From Letharia columbiana (Eukaryota > Ascomycota > Lecanoromycetes > Lecanorales > Parmeliaceae), in contig NW_023501057.1 of assembly GCF_014066305.1 (NCBI RefSeq), positions 62,001-126,000 of the forward strand: DNA of 64,000 nucleotides. Reading direction: 5' to 3'. Numbering within the stretch: the stretch's first letter is position 1; every line of letters starts with the position of its first letter. Below, piece after piece: positions 1 through 11,426 of the stretch. Position numbers and translations under genes: made by a program. The notes under the pieces are model-generated. The model made no database searches. It was not told the DNA's origin and was given only the letters and a program-made list of their open reading frames with translations.

Positions 1-989
1 ACAATAACAAACCGAAAGATTGAAATGTGGATTAAGAAAGATCGCCTTGCCAACTCAGCCAAGAGGGAATAGAAAAGCTAGGACCGTCAAGAACAGACTC
101 ATCGTTTGACCGTCTAGGAAGCCTGAGTGGCTCTGGCACTGCAAAGAGGCTATGTGTACAATGCGCAGCCAAAACAGTCGTGGAAGCCCATTGAGCCTGA
201 TTGGATCACAGATCAGTATGATGTCCTAGGCTTCAGGGTCTAATATATAACTCACGGAAGCTCCTCCGACTACTATCCGGCTATTCTTCCCTCAGAGTTA
301 GAGATTGGGCAAATTTTGTCTTGATTCTATGTTACCTATACCCTTCACTGTTGCTCATTTATTGAGGCTGTCCCTCTATCTGGCGCCCTTAATACAGCCT
401 CGAGGCGTCTCCAAGCCTTACTCTCATCTTACCCCTCTTCTGTGCATGCATGATGCATGCACAGCCTCGACACGACGCAGTGAGCATTATTCATGGTCCA
501 AACACTGAGAAGCGGTCGAAGTTATAGGTAAGCTGAGTAAGTCCCATTGCGCTGGAAACGGCGCAGAGAGATAAGATTGACATTTGGGGCCATGCTGCAT
601 GCAAAGATGTCAGACTAGCAGTTCCAGTATGATAAAGGTCATTGGACAACGATTCAGCTGATCGCAGACACAGAAAGATCTCGCGGATGCTGAAACCCGG
701 AAGCAGTACCCATCAGAACCTAGAGTTGAGGCGTTGAAATTCACGACTCTATAAATAGATGCGTCGATATTCGCTTCCTTCTGGTAACCAGTCTATCTCT
801 CCTAGATCTCAGCCAGGGTCTGTTTTGCACATGCAATACGTTGTACCTTCTCTTTTTCTCACACTGCCATTTTTGACTGCAGCGTGATTCGCCAAATAGA
901 ACTCCGAGAGAACAACATCTGCGTCGGTTTTGGACTGCCTTCAGTGAGAGCACGTCTTGATCAACAGTTACACCTTCAGGGTCTCCACC
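1..989. other. Intergenic, upstream of the membrane protein gene
   Basis: No open frame here has coding character or splice signals that I can support; the short frames (for example 305-508) look like chance. The last 150 bases contain pyrimidine-rich stretches (about 847-870) and could be promoter and 5' leader for the gene starting at 990, but I see no specific element. Confidence 0.5.
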
Positions 990-1815
990 ATGGACAGAAT
1001 CCCTCAGCCTGGATTGGAAGTCACGTCGCATGACGGTCCAGAGATTGTTCTTCAGCCTGACGGGAACAAATACTACACTGGCTCGAGTGGATTGAACGAA
1101 TTTGCGTTGAGCCAGCCGGATAAACCAATCCACCCAGTCTCCAAAACCAGCCGTAACAAAGCTTTCTGGGCGCTTGCTGTGATCGCTATTGTATGTCTGG
1201 CTGTAGCACTAGGTGCAGGACTTGGTGCAGGTCTATCAACCAAACGCAAATCCAGCACATCGAGGTAAGCCGATCTTCGATGAAATATCGTGACATGTAA
1301 TTTGACTTCATTGTGCTGAGACTCCCAATTTGCGTAGTAGTCCTATCATTACAGTCACACAATCCGGCAACATTTTCACAGCGACCCAAGCGCCGGCGAT
1401 TACATCCACCGCACCCTCAACCTCAACCACAACGTCACCAGTCTGCCCCGCCGCCAATGGATCCAGTTACATCGCGACCAACAAACCCTCCTCGAGTCTT
1501 GGTCCAGAATACGTGATATCCGACACATCCCTGACGTATCAGATCTTGTGCAATACCAACTTCCGAACAAACAACATCACCGCGGCCGTAGACATACAGA
1601 TCATAAACAATGTAACCTCGCTCAAAGAATGCTTGGACGCTTGTGCTTTGTATAGCTTCCAGACTCCGCCCAACAACTTCCCCGCTCTTGGCTGCTCCGG
1701 TGCCGTGTGGAACCACAACACTGTTGTGCCTGACTGTTGGCTAAAGAGGAATCTTATCCTGTCGGAGAGTGATGTTGAGCCTGGCAAAGAGGCGGCGGTC
1801 TTACTCTCTGGTTGA
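990..1815 (+). CDS. Single-pass membrane protein with Apple/PAN-like extracellular domain
   Basis: Two exons, 990-1264 and 1338-1815, give 250 aa. The start ATG sits in a strong context (CCACCATGG). The 73-nt intron has donor GTAAG, a CTGAG-type branch site and a TAG acceptor; the neighbouring AG three bases later would add or drop one codon. Residues 1-57 are a hydrophilic, probably cytoplasmic tail; 58-80 are a hydrophobic Ala/Gly/Leu membrane helix followed by basic residues (STKRK); then comes a Ser/Thr-rich stalk. The C-terminal 120 residues hold spaced cysteines in the pattern ILC ... LKECLDACALY ... GCSGAVW ... CWLKRN, like the Apple/PAN fold common in fungal surface proteins. The likely place is the plasma membrane or wall interface. 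No substrate or partner can be inferred. Family assignment rests on cysteine spacing only. Confidence 0.75.
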
Positions 1816-2469
1816 CCTTTGCGCTTCAGCGTTTTGATGTCATGAGAGCAAGAACGAGCTTGACGGATCATGGGCGAGCAGATGGGGGTTTGAATTTTGA
1901 GGCAGATTTGTGTCTTTTGGATTGAATCGTTGTGAGTGCATCAGTAAGCTGTAATCTACAGATCGTTTTGGCAAGAATATCGCATCCCGATAGATCAACT
2001 TCTTGTATCCGCCATTTTCTCACGGTCTACAATCCATGGCCAGAATGCAGACTTTCCACTCTCGGCCTCAAGGGCATCCGTACCTAGTCATAATCCGTGT
2101 TCTACTTCCCTAAAGTCCCACTTATCAGGCTGGGGCTGGGGTCCCGAAGGTCTGCACTGGCGGTACTCCATGTCACGGTACAACAGAGATATATTCACAA
2201 GAACTACAAATGTTCGTGGGACAATACGTGAACGTTCAGTGTCTCTCGACTCCCATCTCAATGCACAAACCGGCAGCGGACCGCACGCAAAATAACGCGA
2301 GAACCTTCGAACATTCCACAAAAGAAGTCGCTGTCCTTGACAACCAGAAATCCATCAAATCTTGCAACACCGAGCTTCCGTCCAGACACCCCCGAAAAGA
2401 CCATCGAACACGCTGCGACGACAAGTAAGTGTTTTGTCCTTCACTTGATATCCATCATATGTACGCGCC
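1816..2469. other. Intergenic between convergent genes
   Basis: Convergent 3' ends of the membrane protein gene and the SprT-like gene. A frame at 2210-2428 ends at a GTAAGT that could be a donor, but no partner exon is convincing, so it is not called. Confidence 0.4.
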
Positions 2470-3467
2470 TTAATCCCGATCGCAGCTGCCTGGCGTAGCC
2501 TCGCCGAGAGCTATAAGATTGGCAGAGATCGCTGTGATCCTCCCTCCGGGGCTTAACCCCAACGCGGATCGCTGACCTGCCCTCTCAACATTTCCCCTTG
2601 CTCGTCCATGCCAAATTCCTCGTCTCCGTGCATCAACGGCCTTGGACAACAAGTTAAACAGATGGTGTGGCCTTTTCCCGCAGGTTTGGCAGGCATCTGC
2701 ATGTGATACATCGACCGGCGGTCTACCATGCTCAAAAGGTATTCCGAATTGATCATCATGGTAGGGATCATTATAAGCGTGGTAGTCGATGAAGCCGTCG
2801 CGGTCGGAGCTGACAAGAGCGTAAGCGTGCTAAACCGCTTGTCAGTGAGCTTATCATTAGAACATTTGCTGCTTGTTGAACAGGCACTGACCACGAGCTC
2901 ATGGAACATAGTCTCCCACATCTGCAAACGCGGGTCTGGTGCGTTGAAGATCTTGTCCGAGTTCAACCAGACTTTGCACCGCTGCTCTCCCTCGTTTTCG
3001 TCTGGCTGAAGGGGTTGGCAAAGCCCCGTGAAACCTTTCTCAGGGTTCTGGCCGTCGCATACTCTCTCCAATATCTCCCTTTCAGTCGCCCACATAACTA
3101 TGACATTTCCTTTCAGACGGCCGTCGAAGAAGGCGATGTCCAAATCAGCGAGCGCTTTGATCACGAGACTAGGGTCCCATTTCGGGTGGCGTGCTGCCGC
3201 ATCAAGCCTATTGAGGGCCTTTTTTTGAGCTGTATGCAGGTGCTCTAGTGGTGTTAGAAAATCGACCAAGAGTTGTGTTGCTTGGGCTTTGGTGAGCTGT
3301 GCGCGAGCTACGGTTCGGAACTCTTGGTAGTCGTTCAAGTCGCCGTGTGGGTGGTCATATTGAGCGCCTATATCCCATGAGACTGGCTCTTTGGTCTGTT
3401 CTCTGAGGCGCTGACGAGCGCTGTCATTGAGATAGCGCGCCGCAGTGTCCAAAACTGCGCGGGACAT
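2470..3467 (-). CDS. SprT-like zinc metalloprotease domain protein
   Basis: Two exons on the minus strand, 3467-2892 and 2829-2470, give 311 aa. The 62-nt intron has donor GTCAGT, a CTGAC branch site and a TAG acceptor, with phase 0. Splicing joins HELV to HAY, which makes the metalloprotease motif HELVH (residues 189-193); read without splicing, the second histidine is lost. Upstream, DLDIAFFDGRLKGNVIVMW resembles the SprT N-terminal part before the helix with the zinc site. Downstream are His-rich segments (DYHAYNDPYHDDQFG) that may give the third zinc ligand, and one CQTC pair, possibly half of a zinc ribbon. SprT/Spartan proteins cleave DNA-protein crosslinks, but many fungal SprT-like proteins have no known role, so only the fold is claimed. 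The start is the first ATG in frame. The C-terminal 60 residues are basic and low in conservation signals. Confidence 0.8.
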
Positions 3468-5564
3468 GGTCAGGTAGTTGAGCACTAGGATTGTTAGGGA
3501 AGATGGAAGCAGAAGGAAAGTTACTTGAAGGATTGCGCGAGCTGAGGCTTTATTTGTACATTTGAAGCAACAAAGAAAACAATACAGAGATTTCTAAGGG
3601 CCGGTTGAATGCATGGAGCGAAAGAGCCAGTCAAACAAGAGCGTTGGCATAGGCTCCAGAAAAAAGAGCATATCAAGTTCAGACAATCATGGTTGTGCCA
3701 CGAAAGAAAAGTTTCTAAGACAATATAACAGTTACTCTAAGGCACTACTACTCGCACAAAGATACAGTCTTGAGGGCTGTAGCCCAAATTATCACATTCT
3801 ATTTCGATCAAGATGGACATGAAACGAGACGGTCGGAAATTTTGCACTATGCAAGAGATCCATGCTCGAGAGGGCCAAAGACGAGTCTAGTCGGTGGGAC
3901 GAAAAGAGAATGGGCGCTGCATGATAGAGCAAGGTGTCCGGAGCGGCGAAAAGATTATTTGGATGGGACATGGAGAGGGTAGAGACGGAACAGTCTTTCG
4001 AAAAGCGGAGCCTGGAAACAGGAAAGCTTGGAGAAACAGCGGAGTGAAGGAGTTGCCAACGGACAAACATTGAGAGGAAAAGATAACAGAAGTAACGTGC
4101 GGACCTCTCTATGACGAATCACCAGTCTACCCTGTAAGCCATTTCCTCGTCGGGCAAGATAGGAATATCGATCGAAGAGTTGAAGACACTCAATGTCACT
4201 GCAAAACGCCATTGAAAAATTTGCTCGCCCTGCAACTCGAGCACAAAGCAGCGGAATAAGAGAGGCGGAAAGTGTTTAACGATGGAGTTGCGTGCTTTGT
4301 ATGATCGAGAGCCAGGGGTTCACCACAGCAAGGGAGCGAGGTTCAATAAGAGCGCTAGAGGAAAGAGCGACGGAGCGTGTGATCCGACACGCCAAGTCTT
4401 ATCACGTGACGATACGTGGGCCCTAGTCTCAGGTTGAGATAAACGCACAAGAGACTTTGAGACAGCAGAGAGGGAGATCGCCAGTATGCGCGATGTATGG
4501 GGGCGCGCAAAGGATCATGCCGCAGGAGGAGGCTGCAGTCGAAAACACGGACTCGTGCCCTGGAGAGAGAAGATGGTCGCGGCTGCTAAACTTGCTGGGT
4601 TGGAGATACGGGAGCAGAAGTGCCAGGAAAGGTTGATGAAGAAGCCGGAGGACATGGAACGCCTGGAGATGGATCAAACAAACGAGAAAGTAAGTTTCGC
4701 TATAGCTGTTGTACGTGATCGTCATCTCCTCCTCGACCTTTTTGACAACCTCTGCTTCCTTAGCTCTCTACTGCGCACCCTCCCTCCCGAACAGCAGATT
4801 CCCATCATGGTTGTCGAGATGGATGAGTGTCATTTGGTGCAGAATACTTGAAGTCGGCGGAAGTTCATGCCATATCATAGAATGCAACGGCTTTCAGTGA
4901 GTAGGTGGGTTTCTCAGACCCTTTGAAAGGAATATAGTGTAGAAATATGTAGACAACTGGATTCACGAGCGCAGGGATAGATACTAACAACAATCAAAGA
5001 CTCAAATCCGAGGAGATCATGGCTCAGTCGCATCGTTCTCAAGCCTGCAAGGCCAAGAAGCCCTGACTTCGACGGCGACCTTTTCTCAATCTTCATGTTT
5101 CGTGAGCTCATGGAGGTCTGAAGAGATGGGCTTCAAGCCTGAGACGTTCGCGACAATGAAAAAGACCAGTGTCTGTTGTGCGAATGAGTTCCCTTCAATG
5201 CAGCGATGCAATAAAGCGTAATACACACTTTCAATCCAAAACGTCCAAACCCTACCGTAATTTCTGAAAACGCTTACACATAGAAACGCACTACCAGCAA
5301 TCATAAAAAGCGGTCGCATTTCCGGCGAAGGTAATGAAAGGGGAGCCGATACACTGGAATGTGAAAGGGACGCGCGCAGAAAAATGGTGATCTTTGCCTT
5401 TGTTCTCTCTGCTTGCAGCCGAAGGACAAAGCGTTTAGAATCTGCCAGAATGAGACCTCACCATAAAATCAGCATGGAACGCTTCAGTTTCGATTATCAA
5501 AGTTGCACTCTTTCAAGACCAAACATTGCCGCTTTTCGCCGTTGGGGTTGCACCATCTGCCTCG
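3468..5564. other. Intergenic, 2.1 kb
   Basis: No gene is supported. The best candidate is a plus-strand frame from 4486 rich in Glu/Lys (for example QKCQERLMKKPEDMERLEMD) that meets a GTAAGT at about 4690. A TAG acceptor near 4763 gives only a short continuation, so I leave it uncalled at under 0.2 likelihood. Confidence 0.4.
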
Positions 5565-5850
5565 ATGCCTGTCGAGACGCGTGCCATGAAAAGGGCGCGA
5601 GAGGCGCAGGGGGGTGGCCCGACCGCAGCGACGACGACGACTACCGCGCCGCGGACTCCACGGAGGAAAGCAACAGGGATGAAAGGCGGGAAAGGGGCGA
5701 AGAGCAAGGGCGAAGTAAAAAACAAAAAGGTTGTGGGTAGGGTGCAAAAAAGTACTAAGACTAAGAAAGGTGGGACTAAAGCGGTCCGCAAAACCAAGCA
5801 GAAAGCCAAGGGCAAAAAAGTGGCTGATGAGGATGAGAAAGAGGAGAGAG

Positions 5851-5929
<79 letters not shown>

Positions 5930-7206
5930 CGGAGCCGGAGCCGGAGCCAGAGCCGGTCAGCACAGGGAAGGGCAAGGGAAAGGGTGAAGCCAAAGGGAGC
6001 AAAGGTGTAGATAAGGTGCGAAAAAGCACCTCGCGCAAGGAACGCGGAATACAAGCCGTCCGGAAAGCGAAACAAAAGGCCAAAGGCGAAAAAGTGGCCG
6101 ACGCTGAACTGGAAGATCAGAAGCCAATCGATGAGGGGGCAGGAAAAGGCAAGGAAGTAGCAGCGGTCAATGCCGACAAGGCCGAGGAGAAGCAGGTACA
6201 AGCGGCCGGCCAAGGGGAAGGAAAAGAGAAAGCCATAGCAGCGGACGAGGGAAAGGGTGAACAAACCCTGCAACGGTTCACCCGCGCAGACCTCCAAGAA
6301 GCAGGGGCCCTAGAGTCCGACTCTGTCAAACCGCCGACTCTGACCAACGCCATCCATCCCATCTGGGCACCCGAAAAGTTCCGCTTCGCCGGCGGCACCG
6401 ACGCGACCGCACGGGCCGAAGCCTACGCCGCCGTTGCTCCCGCTCTGCGGCTCGCGTCGCTCTGGATCGAGCGGGCGCGGTACGGGGACTTTTGGGCCAC
6501 CATGTGGAGCGGCAGGCTGATGCGGATCTCTCGGCCGAGGGGAGGTGAGGCCGAGGGCCTTGCGGAGGATGATCCGGGAGAGGGTTTGACATCGGAGGGG
6601 TTTCGGGATCTCGCCAGTCTGGAGGGGTTTCGGTGCGAATGGCGGTTCGGGCCTCAAGCCTTGGGGACGTGGGCGAAGACGGAGGAGGGGATCGGTGGCG
6701 TTTCGGGATGCGTGACCACCCTCCACGACGACTTTGAGTGGCTGGCCCGCTTTCCGCAACCCGGTTCGACCGTATCTGAACGTCTGAGGGGTTCTTTTTT
6801 CCTGGCAGTTAACCTGGTTCGCGAACTGGTCCAGCAGGTCTGTCGGTTCAAACATAGAGATCAGTATGGCGAAAATGTTGGCCCACTGGCTAGGTCTTCG
6901 GTGTTCTATCAGCCTCCCGAGGGTGTTGGATTTCCGCTGGACGTGGCATGGGAGAATTTCATGTTCGAAGGGCCGATTCATCAAATCAACTCGCCTATGG
7001 GTCCGATGGCTCCTGATGGCCTAGCTGTCCGTCATTCCAGATCACAGACCGACCCTACGAGGGTCTACATGCCCGTGCGAGTGGACTGGATCAGCGAACA
7101 GTTTTCAGTGGGCTTTTGGTCAGCCGATGATGTCGATGAAGACGACATATTGCCCGGGCTGCCCAATGGGTCGAATGTTTATGCAAAGGAGTTGGTCATT
7201 GATTAA
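5565..7206 (+). CDS. Unknown Lys-rich protein with (Glu-Pro)18 tract; frame broken by +1 at about 5847
   Basis: The start ATG at 5565 opens a basic, Ala/Thr/Lys-rich frame (MPVETRAMKRAREAQGGG) that runs to the hexanucleotide tract. From 5848 the meaningful frame is one base further on and continues to a stop at 7204-7206. The switch is shown by an internal duplication: the first copy (VRKTKQKAKGKKVAD, first frame) and the second copy (VRKAKQKAKGEKVAD, second frame) lie on either side of the tract. With one base fewer the product would be 546 aa. The sequence around the switch is a GA run (GAGGAGAGAG), prone to slippage or miscall. The N-terminal half is disordered and lysine-rich, perhaps nuclear. 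The C-terminal 290 residues are globular (HPIWAPEKFRF; WIERARYGDFWATMW; VDWISEQFSVGFW) and I do not recognise them. No splice pair explains the switch. Confidence 0.65.
5848..5955 (+). repeat. (GAGCCA)18 hexanucleotide repeat coding Glu-Pro
   Basis: Eighteen units of GAGCCA/GAGCCG. In the downstream frame it codes 18 Glu-Pro dipeptides, in the upstream frame Arg-Ala, and on the other strand Leu-Trp. The last units have CCG for CCA. Length variation among strains is likely. Confidence 0.95.
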
Positions 7207-7732
7207 GCGCACAAGTCTCAGGAGGAAAATGATGTAGGAGACATGGACTGACGTTGTACTGGAATCGGCGTTCTGTGCTTCATTGCTCTCGAATTCATAT
7301 ATATTTCGAGTCATCTCACTTCGAACATCACTATGGTGACACATCATTTGTCACTCCATATTGTTAGATTTCTATACCAGCCCTTGTCCAGCTTTCCGTA
7401 GAACTCCAACCATGATCAATTGCACATTTAGCCCAGCAAGCTTTTTCGAACAGCGCGCTGGCCACTCGCGGAAAAACACTTAGCAAGTCGTACACTAGGA
7501 AAGCATCGTTGCGTAAACATGGCCGGATCTCGCGACAACACACATTTTGCGAATAACACGTTCATCGCGGTTTGTTTTGCACAACACCCAGTATCTTCAT
7601 TGTATACTTATCACCTGTTCCTTCGATGGAACCAAACATCAAATCCAACCACTCACTCACAGGATGCACTATCCAACAGCACCAGACAACCCACCATCAG
7701 TCCACCATCCGATTTACAGATTACCGCCCACC
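7207..7732. other. Intergenic / promoter of F-box-like gene
   Basis: AT-moderate spacer. An in-frame upstream ATG at 7664 could extend the next protein by 23 residues, but the ATG at 7733 has the better context. Confidence 0.4.
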
Positions 7733-8719
7733 ATGGACTTACCAGATAACACGTCGACAACATCCTCTTCGTCTTCGTCACGTAGCACAGTGTCCGATGT
7801 GGCAGAGTCGTTGAGCTCGGTGGCTTTACTCCATCCCAATAATGAGCAAAAGACCATGACAGGGTTTCCACCGGAAATCATCCTTCAAATTTACCGGCAT
7901 CTCAACAGCGCTTCCGACATCACAGCACTAAACAGTACATCAAGGAGGTATAACTCGATCTGGCGGATAAATGCGGCGTCAATCTCCGCTGCAGTCCTCT
8001 CTCGAAGCATCGACTGCTACAACAGCGCGTTCGAGCTGTTCGAGATTGAGGAGCGTGTAAAACAGATCTACTGCATCATACTCCCTCAGTCCGCAGTTCT
8101 GAAGCGTCTGCGCCTAGCACAGAAACAAGCGCAAGACGTCGTCCGGCAAGGTCGCCGCAATGATCGCTGCGATCACACCTCGAGTGGTATTCTCTATCGT
8201 GGAGTCCTCTACCGCAACGAGGAGCTGCTCTCTGCGGCCAGGTGTGCGTCCTATCTGTCTAGGCTGATTGAGGATCGAGTGGTGTATACTGGCGGAACAT
8301 CACTGGATGAGTTGGACCGAGAGATCACTCCATCCAGTCACCATATCATCGTTGCATTCCACGAATTGATGATCCTCATACGTTTGAGGCTCCTCGAAGC
8401 GATGCAGGCTCGCTTGAAGAACATGCGCAAAGAGAAGATCCGAAAGATGTTGTATGTCGCCACATACTTGGTCCGCGACTGTCCCGACAAGAAGAAGATC
8501 CGACTGGGTATCTCACGCGAGAAAATCCGTCGGAGTTCGATGATTGATGACATGGATTTGGCCTTTAGACCCAGGTGCTATGTGACCGTTCATGCCAGGC
8601 GGGCTTTCTTCGCAATTGCGGATGCCCTCGGAGAAGCCCGCATCCCCAACTACCTGCTCGACAACCGATCGGGATGTCATGGAGACTGTGAAGATTTTGG
8701 GAAAATCGAGGGAATGTAA
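7733..8719 (+). CDS. F-box-like protein, paralogue 1
   Basis: Single exon, 328 aa, start ATG in context CCACCATGG. After a Ser/Thr-rich leader (residues 7-30), residues 43-90 have an F-box-like pattern: FPPEIILQIYRHL, then ITALNSTSRRYNSIWRIN, then ISAAVLSRSIDCY. The rest is helical and charged, without Leu-rich or WD repeats that I can see. F-box proteins usually dock to Skp1 in SCF ubiquitin ligases, with the C-terminal part choosing the target; here this is inference from the motif. The same block order (PE-LxIQI, T-L-S-SR, IW-N, I-AxL-R-IDC) appears in the gene at 16249 and the pseudogene at 18561, so the three are paralogues within 11 kb. Confidence 0.75.
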   Translation: MDLPDNTSTTSSSSSSRSTVSDVAESLSSVALLHPNNEQKTMTGFPPEIILQIYRHLNSASDITALNSTSRRYNSIWRINAASISAAVLSRSIDCYNSAFELFEIEERVKQIYCIILPQSAVLKRLRLAQKQAQDVVRQGRRNDRCDHTSSGILYRGVLYRNEELLSAARCASYLSRLIEDRVVYTGGTSLDELDREITPSSHHIIVAFHELMILIRLRLLEAMQARLKNMRKEKIRKMLYVATYLVRDCPDKKKIRLGISREKIRRSSMIDDMDLAFRPRCYVTVHARRAFFAIADALGEARIPNYLLDNRSGCHGDCEDFGKIEGM

Positions 8720-10470
8720 TTGTTTTGCTGGAAAGGAGGACAGCGATATCAGAATTTTCTAAACAGTCAAGAAGCTCGCAGCAAACAACAGAGTCCCGGG
8801 TTTTCACTGTCATTGCACTGTTAGCATTTTTCTCTATTGTCCAGATTTTGAGGGTGTGGTGATTCGGAACCTGTATGGAATGATGCTTTCTCAAATGATA
8901 TGATTCAAGCAAAGCTCTTTTGAAAGACGATCAACTACTCCGTCAGAGGGATCGTACATCCTTCAGAAATAGATGGGGCGTTTGCTGATATGTACGAGGG
9001 AAGGTGCACCTCCGAGATTGTACTTGGAAACAAAGTAGGCTAGGCTAGGCTGGGCTCAAAATGACTTATCAGATAAAATTGGCTATCGTTTTGCCTCTAT
9101 TGGCAACCTGGGCGTCATACAAAGCGATCTATGGTCACCCGGCTTGACCGGCAATTAGAGAGTAACAAAGCGGAGCGACCTTTTCCTTTCCTGTACCTTC
9201 TCTCTGAGTCTCCAGGACATGTTGCGGGAGCCAACAATCCGTTATGCTCTTTTAAATCTAACCCGATGTCTTGACACTCAAACCTCTCCCTAAACTGGCA
9301 GTACTGAGTCCGAAAAATTCGAAGGTCCCGGATCATCGAGGCCGTCCGAAGAGCTAAAAGCGATGCTCTAATTATGACTGGGCATACTTCCCTCGATGAG
9401 TTTCTCGCCAAGAACACCACCATGTACACAAGCTAGTACGTACGTAGAGTCCAGACTCCCGGCTGTCGAACCAGCAACAGAGCCTTGCGAGCATTCTGGG
9501 AGTGTTCAGTCTACAGGCACGTTTCAAAGCTCCGGCCAAGACGGTCCGGCAATGCAGACGCCGACATTTCGTCTAGCCGGGATGTCCTGCAAGATCTGGT
9601 AAGACATCAAGGATGTCAAGGTAGTGCCGTAGACACCAGCTTTGCACGCATGCCAATGGTCACCAGACTCGAGTCGCTAAAACGAAATGTTGCCATCCAG
9701 TGAGACCGTGCGTAAACCCAATTTCTCCCGCCACGTCCCTCTATCCGAGGAACGAGACATCTTTCGAAAAGAACAAGACTCCTCTCAACACCCCGAATCC
9801 TGGCCATGGAGTGACGACACTGACCTTGGCATCTCCTAGACCACTAACATGGGCGTACAACAAGATCGGACAAGCACTGGAAGAGCACGAATGGGTGCAG
9901 GTGATCCTCAGGACGGATCATCCTTGAACGTCGATCGATCCGTGGCCCCAAAGTTCCGGCTAAATCCGACTTGACGTCCTCTTCACATGTACGCTCATGC
10001 CAATGATTGTAATGACGCATCAAGAACCGCTGACCCTCTCCACCCCCCTCTCTCCACCTCATGAACAGAAGCAAACTGACAACCTGACACTCAGACACCG
10101 CTGTACCTACTCCACCATAAGACAAAAACCCTCCCACTTCTACCCCTAGAAACGATACCTACTCACAAACCCTCGCATCCATCTCCCTTCACATCCACAA
10201 CCTCCCCCACCGAAAAGTAAAAATACAGCCTCGATTGCCTCCGTCCCTCAGACATGCCAAGATCGCCAAGCCCCTTCGGGTTAGCGGCCCTCAGTCAGGC
10301 CCCTTCGGCTTAGTTCTCTGACTTCGGGTGGCAACCTAGAGGTTCGGTAGTAAGGTAAGCAAAGAAGCTAACTCAAAGAGGCTTACAGTAGCCAACGAAG
10401 AATGAGCTCACCACCACCCACTCCCCAACCCTCCCGCAAAGCCCTTTCAAAAACCCACTCAAACCCTACT

Positions 10471-10506
10471 TTACCCTACCCTACCCTACCCTACCCTCCC
10501 CTACCC
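10471..10506. repeat. (CCCTA)n microsatellite
   Basis: About six near-perfect CCCTA units. It is one base short of the CCCTAA telomere unit and is internal, so I read it as a simple repeat. Confidence 0.85.
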
Positions 10507-10795
10507 AACCCCTCCCCGCTCGCGACAATACCTGCCCCACGGACACTACCCACACTACCCATCACACCTCCGCACAGACCCTTTGCAGTCGTCGCAAAGC
10601 CACTCAGCGCACACGCCCCGATCGTGAATGGATGGCACACGTTAGCCGCACGGTTCGCGCTTTGACTCAATATCTGCGTAGGTACGTACGTGCGTGCGCC
10701 TTTGGGGAAACATTGGGGCTTTTGTCGGGAAGGAGGGGTTGTTTTAGATTACGTACGTATCTAGCACCACCACCACCACCATCACACCGCAGCTT

Positions 10796-10850
10796 GGGCT
10801 GGACTGGACTGGACTGGACTGGACTGGACTGGACTGGACTGGACTGGGCT
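10796..10850. repeat. (GGACT)9 pentanucleotide repeat
   Basis: Nine perfect GGACT units at 10801-10845, flanked on each side by the variant GGGCT. Confidence 0.95.
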
Positions 10851-11191
10851 GAAGACGATAAAGATTTTCGATTCGGAATGGGGTGATATGGAAATTAAGC
10901 AGGGTGTAGAGATGTGTTGATATTTCCTTCTCTACCTGAACATGCTCAAATGGCTCGTTTCCTGTTTCCATACCTTAAGACGGGTGAGGGGACTTTTAGT
11001 GTGAAACGAAGATCTAGATTCTGGATGCGACGGCTCGGCACGGGTGACTGATTGCTATGTATCCAATTCCCCCCTGCCAAGCCGATTTCATCCAGCCCAT
11101 GGGGCGACGGCTGCTACAAAGGTACGTGAGAAGCGACGGCGGCGAAGTGGAAAAAGGTTAGCATGGACTTGGACGCAAATCTGAGCTGGAT

Positions 11192-11292
11192 GTATACGGC
11201 CACTGCATAAGGTCATTTGATGAAACTGACAACGTAGTATATGTATACGGCCACCGCATAAGTCATTTGATGAAAATGAGAACGTAGTATAT
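11192..11292. repeat. Tandem duplication, 2 x about 51 bp
   Basis: Two head-to-tail copies, 11192-11242 and 11243-11292. Each starts GTATACGGCCAC and ends AACGTAGTATAT, with about four differences and one 1-bp gap. Confidence 0.9.
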
Positions 11293-11426
11293 GTTTGGCT
11301 TAGGCCATGTCATCGAGATGGCTCGCTCTATATGAGGGTTTATATATGAAATATAGACGGTGAAACGAATGTGTTGAAGTGAAAATCCTGTCGACTCCGC
11401 ATCGAAGCTCGCGGCGCGGTGAATCA

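Larger units (their letters stand above)
8720..11426. other. Intergenic, 2.7 kb with several simple repeats
   Basis: No gene is supported. Short frames at 9396-9602 and 9700-9927 lie next to possible donors, but codon use and continuity are poor. The stretch carries three simple or tandem repeats, listed separately, and a CACCAC run near 10768. It is also the downstream region of the minus-strand glucanase gene. Confidence 0.4.

Noticed and set aside
4486..4851. 121-codon frame as a gene
   Set aside because: Only a short charged segment looks coding; no convincing second exon after the GTAAGT.
5776..6297. 173-codon minus-strand frame with Leu-Trp repeats
   Set aside because: It is antisense to the GAGCCA tract; the low-complexity repeat keeps all six frames open.
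9396..9927. Two short plus-strand frames as a two-exon gene
   Set aside because: No phase-consistent donor/acceptor pair and no protein-like blocks.
10261..10350. Possible tRNA or structured RNA (CCCCTTCGG repeats)
   Set aside because: No T-loop GTTCRANNC, no acceptor stem pairing and no anticodon arm could be drawn.
10471..10506. CCCTA repeat as telomere or interstitial telomere
   Set aside because: The unit is five bases, not CCCTAA, and sits among ordinary intergenic DNA.
10744..10971. Minus-strand frame with SPVQS repeats
   Set aside because: Product of the GGACT pentamer; no start context, splice sites or family.
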